Positions 24,546 through 32,399 of a stretch of 64,000 bases of DNA are shown here, in pieces. The notes under the pieces are model-generated. The model did no database searches, had not been told where the DNA came from, and worked only from the letters and a program-made list of their open reading frames with translations. Within the stretch, counting starts at the first letter, position 1; each line of letters opens with the position of its first letter. A program made the position numbers and the translations under genes. Origin of the DNA: Paenibacillus timonensis (lineage in GTDB: Bacteria > Bacillota > Bacilli > Paenibacillales > Paenibacillaceae); assembly GCF_022427145.1 (NCBI RefSeq), contig NZ_JAKSXN010000003.1:62001-126000 (forward strand), read 5' to 3'.

Positions 24546-25433
24546 TTAATGGAGTCGAAATTTGACGCAGCCAATCAGAAAAATCATAACGATCGTAAGC
24601 AGCACGAACAGAGACAACGCCATTTTCCCCCAGTTAAACAGCGGTATCTTGATCTTCCGGCCCGGTTCGATCAACTGCATCAGCCGATAGTTTATGGCTT
24701 CATTGGCAAAGCCCACCCCAAAGGAACCTTCAACAAACCGTTCTTTCTGTAACAGGCTGAGCAGAACCTGAGCCATCGGAGCTTCGCTGCCCATACGCTT
24801 CATGGAATACCGGTCCGCCAGAAGTTCCATCCAAACCTTGTAATGCCGGGCCAATTCCTCGACGACAGGCAGGAACGCCAGACAGTCCGCCAGCAGTTTC
24901 AGGATGAACAACTGTAAGGGGTGCCTCGACTTATAGTGAAATAATTCGTGATAAACGATAGCCGCCAGCTCTTCTTCACCGAATCGTTCCAGGGCGCCGG
25001 ACGAGAGCACAATCTTCGGTTTGAAGAAACCCGCCGTCATCGCTATAATCTCCGGCTTTTTTATAATAACGAAGGCTACCCGCTCATTCTCGAATCTTGA
25101 ATCTAAGAAATCCTGCCGCGAGGTACCGCTGTTAGCCTTTATATATTGTCTCCACAATTTGTATCGTCTCAACTGCTCAAGCATATTTTTCAAAAACATC
25201 GTTAAAGAAAATAAAATTAAAATATTTAAAACAAGTTCCCAAAGAACATGGTTGGTAAAAGTATCGGCAATTACCGCAAAAATCATGGCGAAGGGATTTG
25301 GTTCCAGGGGCACGTCCTGCAATTGATGAAATATATTTACTCCAAGCAAAACCGCAACGGCCAAACCGGTGATCCCTAGTGCAAGCAGCGCAAGTTTGGT
25401 TTGTCGGGGTAATCTCAATGTCAGATTGTTCAT
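24546..25433 (-). CDS. BlaR1/MecR1-like membrane zinc metalloprotease (M56)
   Basis: 295 residues with four hydrophobic segments (about residues 15-40, 60-85, 165-195 and 265-290) and a zinc protease site HELFHYKSRH (HExxH). Unlike BlaR1 there is no C-terminal penicillin-binding sensor domain; the protein stops soon after the last helix. Such short M56 proteins are thought to sense envelope stress and cut their BlaI partner. Its ATG overlaps the stop of the repressor gene upstream, which confirms the pair. Confidence 0.85.
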   Translation of the reverse strand: MNNLTLRLPRQTKLALLALGITGLAVAVLLGVNIFHQLQDVPLEPNPFAMIFAVIADTFTNHVLWELVLNILILFSLTMFLKNMLEQLRRYKLWRQYIKANSGTSRQDFLDSRFENERVAFVIIKKPEIIAMTAGFFKPKIVLSSGALERFGEEELAAIVYHELFHYKSRHPLQLFILKLLADCLAFLPVVEELARHYKVWMELLADRYSMKRMGSEAPMAQVLLSLLQKERFVEGSFGVGFANEAINYRLMQLIEPGRKIKIPLFNWGKMALSLFVLLTIVMIFLIGCVKFRLH

Positions 25434-25855
25434 CGGTTATTTTTCATCTCTTCCAATTTCCGGGACAGCTTGGCAATCAGCTCCGGATCCGCTTTGTCCA
25501 AATTATCGACAAGGTGGCTAACCATAAGGGAACCGAAATCTTCGACCAGACCGTCCGTGACGATTTTCGTCTGCTCGATAATAAATTGTTCTTTATCCTG
25601 GGTAGGCGAAAAATAGGTGATCTTCGTTCTTCCTTGTCCGCTGGACTCCTTAAGCAAATGGCCTTTGTCCGCCAGACGGACCATCACGGTCATGACCGCA
25701 TTTAACGATATCGGGTTATCACGATCGATTATTTCATGAACCTGTTTGATGGTAAGCTTCCCACGGCTCCAGAGGATCTCCATAATCTTGGCCTCCAGCG
25801 TGCCAAAAAAACGATGCAGGCCCTCCCCATTCAAATTCATTTTCTTTACTTTCAC
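25430..25855 (-). CDS. BlaI/MecI/CopY-family repressor
   Basis: GTG 25855 is chosen since GGAGG lies 10 bp before it; ATG five codons inside is an alternative. The 141-residue protein has the winged helix typical of the family: LEAKIMEILWSRGKLTIKQV, NAVMTVMVRLADKGHL and a beta wing (GRTKITYFSP), plus a C-terminal helical dimer region. CopY-type Cys-x-Cys hooks are absent, so it is a BlaI rather than a CopY homologue. Candidate operators are the ACTAC-n5-GTAGT sites at 24508 and 32085. Cleavage by the M56 partner would release it. Confidence 0.87.
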   Translation of the reverse strand: MKVKKMNLNGEGLHRFFGTLEAKIMEILWSRGKLTIKQVHEIIDRDNPISLNAVMTVMVRLADKGHLLKESSGQGRTKITYFSPTQDKEQFIIEQTKIVTDGLVEDFGSLMVSHLVDNLDKADPELIAKLSRKLEEMKNNR

Positions 25856-25911
25856 TGCAAACCAGCCTCCAATCCTATTTATTGTATCATTTACTTCTCT
25901 TATTTTACACA

Positions 25912-25926
25912 TGAACGTTTATTCAT
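25912..25926. promoter_or_regulatory. Possible ArsR-type operator in the blaI/copC divergent region
   Basis: ATGAACGTTATTCAT has arms ATGAA/TTCAT around 5 bp and is followed by ATATAA, like the cadA operator at 34677. The spacing differs by one base, so the match is imperfect. Confidence 0.35.
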
Positions 25927-25966
25927 ATATAATCATATGGAGTGCATACGCCACATTCCTTGGTAT

Positions 25967-25979
25967 ATGTCAATGACAT
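25967..25979. promoter_or_regulatory. Palindrome ATGTCAATGACAT upstream of copC
   Basis: Perfect 6-bp arms around a single base, 37 bp before the copC start. It is well placed for a repressor or activator of copCD, but the protein that binds it is not known. Confidence 0.4.
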
Positions 25980-26015
25980 TTGATTCTTATAACACCTGAT
26001 CGGAGTGGTACTTTT

Positions 26016-26594
26016 ATGAAAAAAGCAATTTCTTTTGTTTTCCTTCTCACTATGATTGCCCTTATTTTTCCAACCATCGCCTCGGCACATACCAAGCTGA
26101 CTTCTTCTTCGCCCAAACAGGATGAAGCGGTGAACACCCCGATTGACCAAATCCAATTGGAATTCAATACCATGATCGAACCGTTAAGCTCCTTCAAGCT
26201 CACCGGAGACGCCGGAACGATCGACATCAAGGATTTGCGGATCGATGGACAAACCATGACGGGCTCATTGAGCGACGGGCTCAAGAATGGAACTTATGAA
26301 GTTCAATGGAAGATCGTAGGGAAAGACGGACATCCTATTAAAGGCGCTTATTCTTTTTCGGTAAGCGTTCCGGCGGAAGATTCAACCGATAATCAGGAAC
26401 TGCAGCCGCAGGAAAATCCCTCTTCCCAAACCACTCGGGAAGCCATCGAAGACAAGGGGGCAAACGACCAAGGAAATCTCCCTGTACAAGAGCAGGCAGC
26501 CGCTTCTGCGCCTAAAACCGGGCTCATCTACGCGGCCATAGCCGGAATCGCAGTTATTCTCACCCTCATCGTAATGAGGAGAAGACGGTCATGA
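26016..26594 (+). CDS. CopC-domain copper-binding protein, membrane-anchored
   Basis: ATG 26016 follows GGAG. A signal peptide ends at ASA, so the mature protein begins with His-Thr, the N-terminal His that binds Cu(II) in CopC. The domain includes HTKLTSSSPKQDEAVN, LEFNTMIEPLSSFKL and a closing WKIVGKDGHPIKGAYSFSVS, with the second conserved His in DGHP. A Gln/Ser linker and one C-terminal helix ending in RRRRS follow. In Bacillus subtilis the equivalent YcnJ is a fused CopC-CopD protein; here the domains are separate but overlap by 4 bp. Confidence 0.88.
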   Translation: MKKAISFVFLLTMIALIFPTIASAHTKLTSSSPKQDEAVNTPIDQIQLEFNTMIEPLSSFKLTGDAGTIDIKDLRIDGQTMTGSLSDGLKNGTYEVQWKIVGKDGHPIKGAYSFSVSVPAEDSTDNQELQPQENPSSQTTREAIEDKGANDQGNLPVQEQAAASAPKTGLIYAAIAGIAVILTLIVMRRRRS

Positions 26595-27664
26595 TGTACT
26601 GGCTGGGAGAACCTTTTCTATATTTAAGCTTTGCGTTTGTCGCCGGCTGGCTGGTGATGATCGGCGCGAAAGAATCGGAGGCGCTGGCCCGAATTCCCAT
26701 GCCCTTGGTCATGGCGGCCTTGTTGGGCGTTGCCGTATTTTCCTTTCTGCCGGTTCTCAGAATCATAATGTTTTTTGCAGATGATGTGGGCTTTAGACTC
26801 ACTTTCGAAAGCGTTTTGTTTACGTTTACGGAAGGCAAAGCGTATTGGTGGACGCTTTTATTCATCGGTCTGCTGTTTGTGGCCATCGGCTTTGGCGACC
26901 CGGTACGGAACCAAAAGTCCTGGATCCTGTGCTGTGTTCTCCTGCTCGGATTAATGATGAGCCTTGGATGGTCCAGCCACCTTACCGCCTTGTACGGCAA
27001 TGCCGGGCTTATTTCGTACGTGCTTCATTTTCTGGCGGTTGCGGTCTGGTCCGGCGCATTGCTGGCGGCAGGCTGGTTTAAGCCGACACACTCCTGGTCC
27101 CGCTTCCTGTCGTGGTTCCATCCCGCGGCGATGCTCGCGATGCTGGTCATCGTTCTATCCGGTCTGTACCTGACGAACGCGGTGGTGCCCGAATACCTGA
27201 ACGGTTTAGCGCTCCCGTATGGGCAAGCCTTATTGCTTAAACATTTGCTCCTGATCCCGTTATTCGTATTCGCTTTGCTGAACGGTTTTTTGGTGAAAAG
27301 AAAGCTGCAAAAGAATCCCTCCTTTAACCCGAAGCCATGGGCAAAGGCCGAATCATTGTTGATACTCATGATCTACACCGTAACGGGATTCATGAACCAG
27401 CAATCCGCTCCGCACGATGTGTCCGAAACCTTGCGTGAAACCCCGGCGTCGAAGCTGTTTGTGTGGTTTCATCCGGGTTATGAAAATACGGACCTCCAGC
27501 TTCGCTGGGATCCGCTGGTCCTGCTTAATTTCGCCATGGCCTTGGGATGCATCGCCGCCATGATTTATTTGTTCCGGAAAAACAAAAGCCCCTATCTTAC
27601 CGTATCACTCGGCATCCTGCTCGTGATGGTCTTATATATTGCTGTGATGTCAGTAGTCGTCTAA
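26591..27664 (+). CDS. CopD-domain membrane protein (copper import or resistance)
   Basis: A 357-residue protein with about eight to nine membrane helices. It overlaps the copC stop by 4 bp (ATGA). Conserved CopD-type positions include His in LHFLAVAVWSGALLAAGW, HPAAMLAMLVIVLSGLYL and LLKHLLLIPLFVFALLNG. The CopC/CopD pair is linked to copper uptake or extrusion at the membrane; direction is not settled from sequence. A loop with YGNAG and a C-terminal region with WFHPGYENTD may face outside. Confidence 0.85.
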   Translation: MMYWLGEPFLYLSFAFVAGWLVMIGAKESEALARIPMPLVMAALLGVAVFSFLPVLRIIMFFADDVGFRLTFESVLFTFTEGKAYWWTLLFIGLLFVAIGFGDPVRNQKSWILCCVLLLGLMMSLGWSSHLTALYGNAGLISYVLHFLAVAVWSGALLAAGWFKPTHSWSRFLSWFHPAAMLAMLVIVLSGLYLTNAVVPEYLNGLALPYGQALLLKHLLLIPLFVFALLNGFLVKRKLQKNPSFNPKPWAKAESLLILMIYTVTGFMNQQSAPHDVSETLRETPASKLFVWFHPGYENTDLQLRWDPLVLLNFAMALGCIAAMIYLFRKNKSPYLTVSLGILLVMVLYIAVMSVVV

Positions 27665-27697
27665 TAGTAATGATTTCGTTTAAGCCCTCCTTTTTGT

Positions 27698-27703
27698 TAT
27701 AAT
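27698..27703 (+). promoter_or_regulatory. -10 element (TATAAT) of the arsR/cadC-type gene
   Basis: A perfect TATAAT lies 33 bp before the ATG at 27737; the matching -35 position reads TTCGTT and is weak. Confidence 0.5.
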
Positions 27704-27736
27704 AATTTAAACGCCTAACAGAAAGGTGATAAGTCA

Positions 27737-28108
27737 ATGACACGTTCTATAAATGCAGCAGAAGAATGCGATTCGAACTGTTCGGGAGCACCGGTGGATT
27801 TGGATGCGATCAAAGCGGAGTTAATCGATGACCAGGCAGCGGTTCAATTTGCCGACTGGTTTAAGGCCTTCAGCGATCCGACGCGCGTCAAAATCATCGG
27901 CGCCCTGCTAAGAAGGGAATTGTGCGTACATGACTTGACGGTGCTCCTGGAAATGGGGCAATCGGCCGTTTCCCACCAGTTGCGATATTTGCGCAACCTG
28001 CGCATCGTTAAACGGCGCAAAGTCGGAAAAACGGTCTATTATTCGCTCGACGATGCTCACATCGAGCAGATTTTTCTGCAAACGCTCCAGCACACCAACC
28101 ACGGATGA
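27737..28108 (+). CDS. CadC/CzrA-type ArsR-family metal repressor
   Basis: 123 residues; AAAGGTG precedes ATG. The winged helix covers FSDPTRVKIIGALL to GKTVYYSLDD, with recognition helix QSAVSHQLRYLR. Two metal sites are visible. The N-terminal Cys pair (CDSNC) with ELCVHDL forms the alpha3N Cys site of CadC, which senses Cd(II) and Pb(II). The C-terminal DAHIEQIFLQTLQHTNH has the D-x-H-x10-H-x2-H order of the CzrA alpha5 zinc site. It most likely controls cadA through the palindrome at 34677. Confidence 0.9.
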   Translation: MTRSINAAEECDSNCSGAPVDLDAIKAELIDDQAAVQFADWFKAFSDPTRVKIIGALLRRELCVHDLTVLLEMGQSAVSHQLRYLRNLRIVKRRKVGKTVYYSLDDAHIEQIFLQTLQHTNHG

Positions 28109-28129
28109 TGCGGGCCGAGCCGCAAATGA

Positions 28130-28176
28130 CAAGGACTGTCCCTCGCCATCTTCGATGGCCTGCGGGACAGTCCTTG
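28130..28176. terminator. Bidirectional terminator between the repressor and qoxD
   Basis: CAAGGACTGTCCC pairs with GGGACAGTCCTTG and encloses CCATC/GATGG. It serves two convergent transcripts. Confidence 0.88.
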
Positions 28177-28201
28177 TTTGGCTGCGGTCGCTCGGGTTTC
28201 T

Positions 28202-28486
28202 TTAATAATATCCCCAAATTAAAGTCAGCAGTGTGCCGAAGATCGTGACCAGCGCCACGAATATGCCATAGTACACGGTGGTATAAACGGTTTTTTTGTC
28301 CTCTCCTTCTCCGGCATGCATAAAAACGCTCAATTGAATGATCGCCTGCAGGAATGCCGTAACGAGCAGCACCGTCGAACCGACCTCAAAAGAAAGCTCG
28401 AAGAAATAAACGGTCAAGGCCGCCGCCGTAAGCGTGAGCGAAAATACGAGACCTATGATTTGTTTCCGCGGAAAAAGCTCTCTCAT
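28202..28486 (-). CDS. qoxD: Menaquinol oxidase subunit IV
   Basis: 94 residues with three membrane helices and the pattern LLVTAFLQAIIQLSVFMHAG of subunit IV in the bo3/aa3-600 family. It is the last gene of the qoxABCD order, 1 bp after qoxC. It helps to assemble the oxidase and carries no cofactor. Confidence 0.92.
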   Translation of the reverse strand: MRELFPRKQIIGLVFSLTLTAAALTVYFFELSFEVGSTVLLVTAFLQAIIQLSVFMHAGEGEDKKTVYTTVYYGIFVALVTIFGTLLTLIWGYY

Positions 28487-28487
28487 C

Positions 28488-29084
28488 TTACATCATTCCT
28501 TTCAAGAAGACGAAGCTGAATATGAAAATCCAGACCACGTCCAGAAAATGCCAATAGAGAGAAAAAATAAAGGCCTTATTGGTTGTTTCCGGCGTTAACC
28601 CGCGCTTCACGATTTGATAAATGATTAATGCGCCCCAAAGCAGGCCAAACGCCACATGCAGGCCATGGGTTCCCAGCAGGGTAAACAGAATCGCCGTGAA
28701 TCCGCTCGTTTGCAGCGTCGCCCCTTCATGGATATACACGATGAAATCGTAGATTTCCACGCCGAGAAACACCAAGCCAAGCAATAAAGTAACGGCAAAA
28801 AAGGCGATCATGGGCCTCTGTCTGCCCAAACGCATGGCGTTAATCCCCAAGCCGATCGTAAAACTGCTGATCAAGAGCAGGGCGGTTTCCAGCATCACCG
28901 GCACAACTTCAAAAATATCGGCGCCGGAGGGCCCTCCTCCCGTCCTGTTAACCAAAGTAAAATACGAGGCGAACAGCGTTCCGAACAGGGCGATCTCCGC
29001 CCCCAGAAAAATCCAGAACCCCGTAATGTTCAAGCGGTTTTGCTCCGTACTGTATTCAAGCGGGGCCGTCTGATCTATTTTCAT
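28488..29084 (-). CDS. qoxC: Menaquinol oxidase subunit III
   Basis: 198 residues with five helices, FWIFLGAEIALFGTLFASY near the start and GTHGLHVAFGLLWGA near the end, typical for subunit III of haem-copper quinol oxidases. It overlaps the end of qoxB by 4 bp, so it is co-translated. It has no metal site but supports proton uptake and stability of subunit I. Confidence 0.93.
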   Translation of the reverse strand: MKIDQTAPLEYSTEQNRLNITGFWIFLGAEIALFGTLFASYFTLVNRTGGGPSGADIFEVVPVMLETALLLISSFTIGLGINAMRLGRQRPMIAFFAVTLLLGLVFLGVEIYDFIVYIHEGATLQTSGFTAILFTLLGTHGLHVAFGLLWGALIIYQIVKRGLTPETTNKAFIFSLYWHFLDVVWIFIFSFVFLKGMM

Positions 29085-31030
29085 ATCTTGCTTCCCCCCA
29101 GTTTGCTTTCGAGCGCTTTAATTTGGTCGACAGGGATATACCGCCCGTGGTCCTGCTCCAAAGACCGGTAAGCCAGGCCAAGCAGGATGAGGACCGTGGA
29201 AACCACCGCCAGCGTCCACAGGCTGAAGACGAAAGCAAAACCCCAGATAAAGAATATCCCGCCGAGAATGATCGGCCAGCCGCTGTTGTTGGGCATATGA
29301 ATTTTTTTCAACTCCCCGTCGAACAGTCGATGCCCTCTTTTTTTGTAGTCCCAAAACGCTTCCGGCGAATTCACGGCGGGAACAACCGCAAAATTGTATT
29401 CCGGCACAGGATTGTGCGTCGCCCATTCCAGCGAACGAGCATTCCACGGATCACCGGAAATGTTCCGCGAAGCATAACGCGTGCTGTAATAGATGTTGTA
29501 CACGATGAGGATAAAACCGATCGCCATCCCGATGGCTCCGATAAAGGAAATCATGTTCCATAGGCCGAAGCCCGTGGATTCGGAATACGTATACATCCGG
29601 CGCGCTTGGCCGTTTAAGCCGGAAATGAACATCGGGAAGAAGGTGGCGCAAACGCTGACGGCGAGAAACCAAAACGCCCATTTTCCGATTCGTTCATTCA
29701 GCATGAAGCCGAACATTTTCGGCCACCAATAGGTCAATCCGGCGATCATCGCGAAGACGACTCCGGGGATAATCACCAGATGGAAGTGGGCCACCAAAAA
29801 CATGGTGTTATGGTACTGGTAGTCGGCGCTCGCCATACCCAGCATAACCCCCGTGACTCCGCCGATCGTGAAGATCGGAATAAAGCCTAACGCATACAGC
29901 ATCGGGACGGTAAACACGATTTTGCCTTTACGCATCGTAAAGAGCCAGTTGAAAATTTTGATCCCGGTCGGAACCGCGATCGCCATCGTCGTCACCGAGA
30001 ATATGCTGTTGACCAGCGCCCCTTGGCCCATCGTAAAGAAGTGGTGCACCCAGACCAAAAACGAAAGCAGCGAGATGGCGACGATCGAGATGACCATCGA
30101 TTTGTAGCCGTACAGGTTTCGCCGCGAAAACGTGGAAATGATTTCGCTGTAAATCCCGAATGCGGGCAGAATGAGAATATAAACCTCAGGGTGGCCCCAA
30201 ACCCAAAACAGGTTGGCCCACAGCATATCCATACCGCCGTTTTCCGTCGTGAAGAAGTTGGTCCCGAACAGCCGGTCCATGGTCCCCATGGCCAGCACCA
30301 CGGTCAGGACCGGAAAAGCAAAAACGATGATCAGGTTCGTAATCAGGGCGGACCAGGTGAACATCGGCATTTTCATCAAGGTCATGCCGGGCGCTCTCAT
30401 TTTCAGAATCGTAGTAATAAAGTTGATCCCCGTGACCAAGGTGCCCAGGCCGGAAATTTGCAGCGACATCAAATAATAGTTCGTGCCTACGGAAGGGCTG
30501 AACTCATTGCCCGCGAGCGGGAAGTAGTTCGTCCAACCCGAATCCGGCGATCCTCCCATGACGAAGGAGATGTTAAACAACATGGCCCCGGCAAAATACA
30601 GCCAATAGCTCAAGGCGTTAAGCCGCGGAAAGGCCACGTCGCGGGCCCCGATTTGCAGCGGCACGGCGAAGTTCATCAAAGCCATGATAAAGGCCATCGC
30701 CATAAAGATGATCATGACTACGCCGTGCGTCGTGAAAACTTCATTATATTCTTTGGCGCCGAGCAATGTATTCTCGGGTATAGCCGTCTGCGTCCGCATC
30801 ATGATCGCATCCACGCCGCCGCGAAACAGCATGAGCAAGGCAGAGATCAGGTACATAATGCCGATCCGTTTATGATCGACCGTCGTAAGCCATTCTCGCC
30901 ACAGGTATCCCCATTTTTTGAAATATGTCAATCCGGCAATGATGGCGATGACAGTGAGGCCGATGGCAACCATTGACGCATAAATGGTCACCGTGGGGTT
31001 GGGCACGGCGAATTTACTTAGAAAATCCAT
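29081..31030 (-). CDS. qoxB: Menaquinol oxidase subunit I (haem-copper centre)
   Basis: 649 residues with about fourteen to fifteen helices. It carries the haem and CuB ligands: FTTHGVVMIIFMAM, WGHPEVYILILPAFGIYSE (cross-linked His-Tyr), WVHHFFTMG and LVAHFHLVI. It reduces O2 to water and pumps protons. Length and the N-terminal extra helix fit the bo3/aa3-600 quinol branch. Its ATG overlaps the qoxA end by 17 bp. Confidence 0.95.
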   Translation of the reverse strand: MDFLSKFAVPNPTVTIYASMVAIGLTVIAIIAGLTYFKKWGYLWREWLTTVDHKRIGIMYLISALLMLFRGGVDAIMMRTQTAIPENTLLGAKEYNEVFTTHGVVMIIFMAMAFIMALMNFAVPLQIGARDVAFPRLNALSYWLYFAGAMLFNISFVMGGSPDSGWTNYFPLAGNEFSPSVGTNYYLMSLQISGLGTLVTGINFITTILKMRAPGMTLMKMPMFTWSALITNLIIVFAFPVLTVVLAMGTMDRLFGTNFFTTENGGMDMLWANLFWVWGHPEVYILILPAFGIYSEIISTFSRRNLYGYKSMVISIVAISLLSFLVWVHHFFTMGQGALVNSIFSVTTMAIAVPTGIKIFNWLFTMRKGKIVFTVPMLYALGFIPIFTIGGVTGVMLGMASADYQYHNTMFLVAHFHLVIIPGVVFAMIAGLTYWWPKMFGFMLNERIGKWAFWFLAVSVCATFFPMFISGLNGQARRMYTYSESTGFGLWNMISFIGAIGMAIGFILIVYNIYYSTRYASRNISGDPWNARSLEWATHNPVPEYNFAVVPAVNSPEAFWDYKKRGHRLFDGELKKIHMPNNSGWPIILGGIFFIWGFAFVFSLWTLAVVSTVLILLGLAYRSLEQDHGRYIPVDQIKALESKLGGSKI

Positions 31031-31991
31031 CTTTTCCGCTCCTCTCTAAAACGCTATGATCCATTCCCTCCATGTTCATATCCATGTCCATCGGATCCGG
31101 ATCGTCGCCAGGCATGCGCTCGTCCTCGCTTGTGTTCCCGTTCTCGCCGGGTTTTTTGCCGCTCGTATGGTGAGTTTGCGGAGGCGGCGAAAATGCCAGA
31201 TGCGTTCCGGCATAGGTGGATTGCCCGAGATGGCCGGGCTTCAGCAGCTCCGCAAATTTCGCTTCGGTTAACGGCTCGGCCGTCGCCTTCACCTCTTCCA
31301 CCCATTCGTCGTATTCTTTTGGCGTTACCGCCTTCACGCTAAAGGTTTGCTCGGCGAAGCCTTCTCCGCTGAAATTCGCGTTCCGACCCATGTATTCCCC
31401 GGGAATGTCGGCCGCCAAATTCAACGTGTTGACCATGTCGGCCATCGCGTATTTTTGCCCGCCCAATTGCGGAATCCAGAAGCTTGAGATCGGCCCGTAG
31501 GAATACAGTTTAAATTGAATCGGCCGGTCCGTCGGAATATACAAGTAATTCACCGTTTCAATCCCTTCCTCCAGGTAACTGAAATGCCACTTCCAGTTGG
31601 AGGACGATGCGTAGATCACCAGCGGCTCCTTATTGTATCCTTTGGGAACGGCCTCCACCTTAAAGGTTGATATGATCGTTACAACCGATAAAAATGCTAC
31701 GATAAGCACGGGAATGGCCGTCCAAACAATTTCGAGCTTCAAGCTGCCTTCGATGTGCGGCGGTTCATAATCCTCGCTCTGATTGGATGCGCGGTATTTT
31801 CTTACGATGTACGCGTACAACACGATCACGGAAATGACAACTACAGCCATGGTTGCAATCGAAATCCATATCACATCGGCTGTCGTTTGCGCCTGCGGCC
31901 CTTTGGGATCCAAAACTTTGAGCGGCTGGCATCCCGCCAGGAGGGCTGCGCAACTTAATAAAACAAGTATGATTGACCAACGGAGCTTCAT
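31014..31991 (-). CDS. qoxA: Menaquinol oxidase subunit II lipoprotein
   Basis: ATG 31991 follows AAGGTG; a TTG one codon earlier is less likely. The 325-residue protein begins with a lipobox LLAGC and has two helices before an external cupredoxin domain. The CuA ligands of cytochrome c oxidases are lacking (no CxxxC), so it is a quinol oxidase. The C-terminal tail is rich in Asp, Met and His (DPMDMDMNMEGMDH), which is unusual and might bind copper. Upstream lie a BlaI-like site and a direct repeat. Confidence 0.93.
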   Translation of the reverse strand: MKLRWSIILVLLSCAALLAGCQPLKVLDPKGPQAQTTADVIWISIATMAVVVISVIVLYAYIVRKYRASNQSEDYEPPHIEGSLKLEIVWTAIPVLIVAFLSVVTIISTFKVEAVPKGYNKEPLVIYASSSNWKWHFSYLEEGIETVNYLYIPTDRPIQFKLYSYGPISSFWIPQLGGQKYAMADMVNTLNLAADIPGEYMGRNANFSGEGFAEQTFSVKAVTPKEYDEWVEEVKATAEPLTEAKFAELLKPGHLGQSTYAGTHLAFSPPPQTHHTSGKKPGENGNTSEDERMPGDDPDPMDMDMNMEGMDHSVLERSGKDGFSK

Positions 31992-32068
31992 CAAAGCACA
32001 CCTTTCTTTGGGATTTGAATGCTATGGCGCATATGAATCACGATGGCTCCAAGCCTTCATTCGAATTC

Positions 32069-32099
32069 ATTGTATACAATAAAAACTACGTATTGTAGT
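32069..32099. promoter_or_regulatory. Two palindromes upstream of qoxA, one BlaI-like
   Basis: ATTGTATACAAT (32069-32080) is a perfect palindrome. ACTACGTATTGTAGT (32085-32099) has arms identical to those of the site at 24508. Both lie 78-108 bp before the qoxA start and could bind the BlaI-like repressor. Confidence 0.55.
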
Positions 32100-32114
32100 A
32101 TAAAAATAGTTTCG

Positions 32115-32130
32115 TCACAGTCTTTTCACA
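32115..32130 (+). promoter_or_regulatory. Direct-repeat motif TCACAGTCTTTTCACA upstream of qoxA
   Basis: Two TCACA half sites at 11-bp spacing match the motif at 5926, 17011 and 20093, but the orientation is opposite to the qox operon. In the rest of 32131-32273 I see no other feature. Confidence 0.4.
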
Positions 32131-32273
32131 CAAAAGTCGATCAAACGTCATGAATTAGACAAAATAATCATCTTCACTATTGTTGATTGTGATTTATTTA
32201 ATAGATTCTAATATTCTCACAGCTTTCATACTTTGTGGAACGTGGCTGACTAGATAAATTCGGACATAAAAAC

Positions 32274-32312
32274 AGCCAAGACCGCACCTCTTCAAAAGGC
32301 ACAATCTTGGCT
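32274..32312 (-). terminator. Terminator of cadA
   Basis: AGCCAAGA pairs with TCTTGGCT and encloses a second imperfect stem; on the minus strand TTTTTAT follows. Confidence 0.82.
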
Positions 32313-32399
32313 AAAATGGAAGCTATTTCATTTACGCTCAAGCACGATTTTGCGATACATTTCCCCAAACATGGCCGGGCTGTCTACTTTCCAAATCCC

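Noticed and set aside
30023-30976. 317-codon frame on the plus strand
   Set aside because: It lies wholly antisense to qoxB; composition (many His, Arg, Gln) is typical of a shadow of a high-GC membrane gene.
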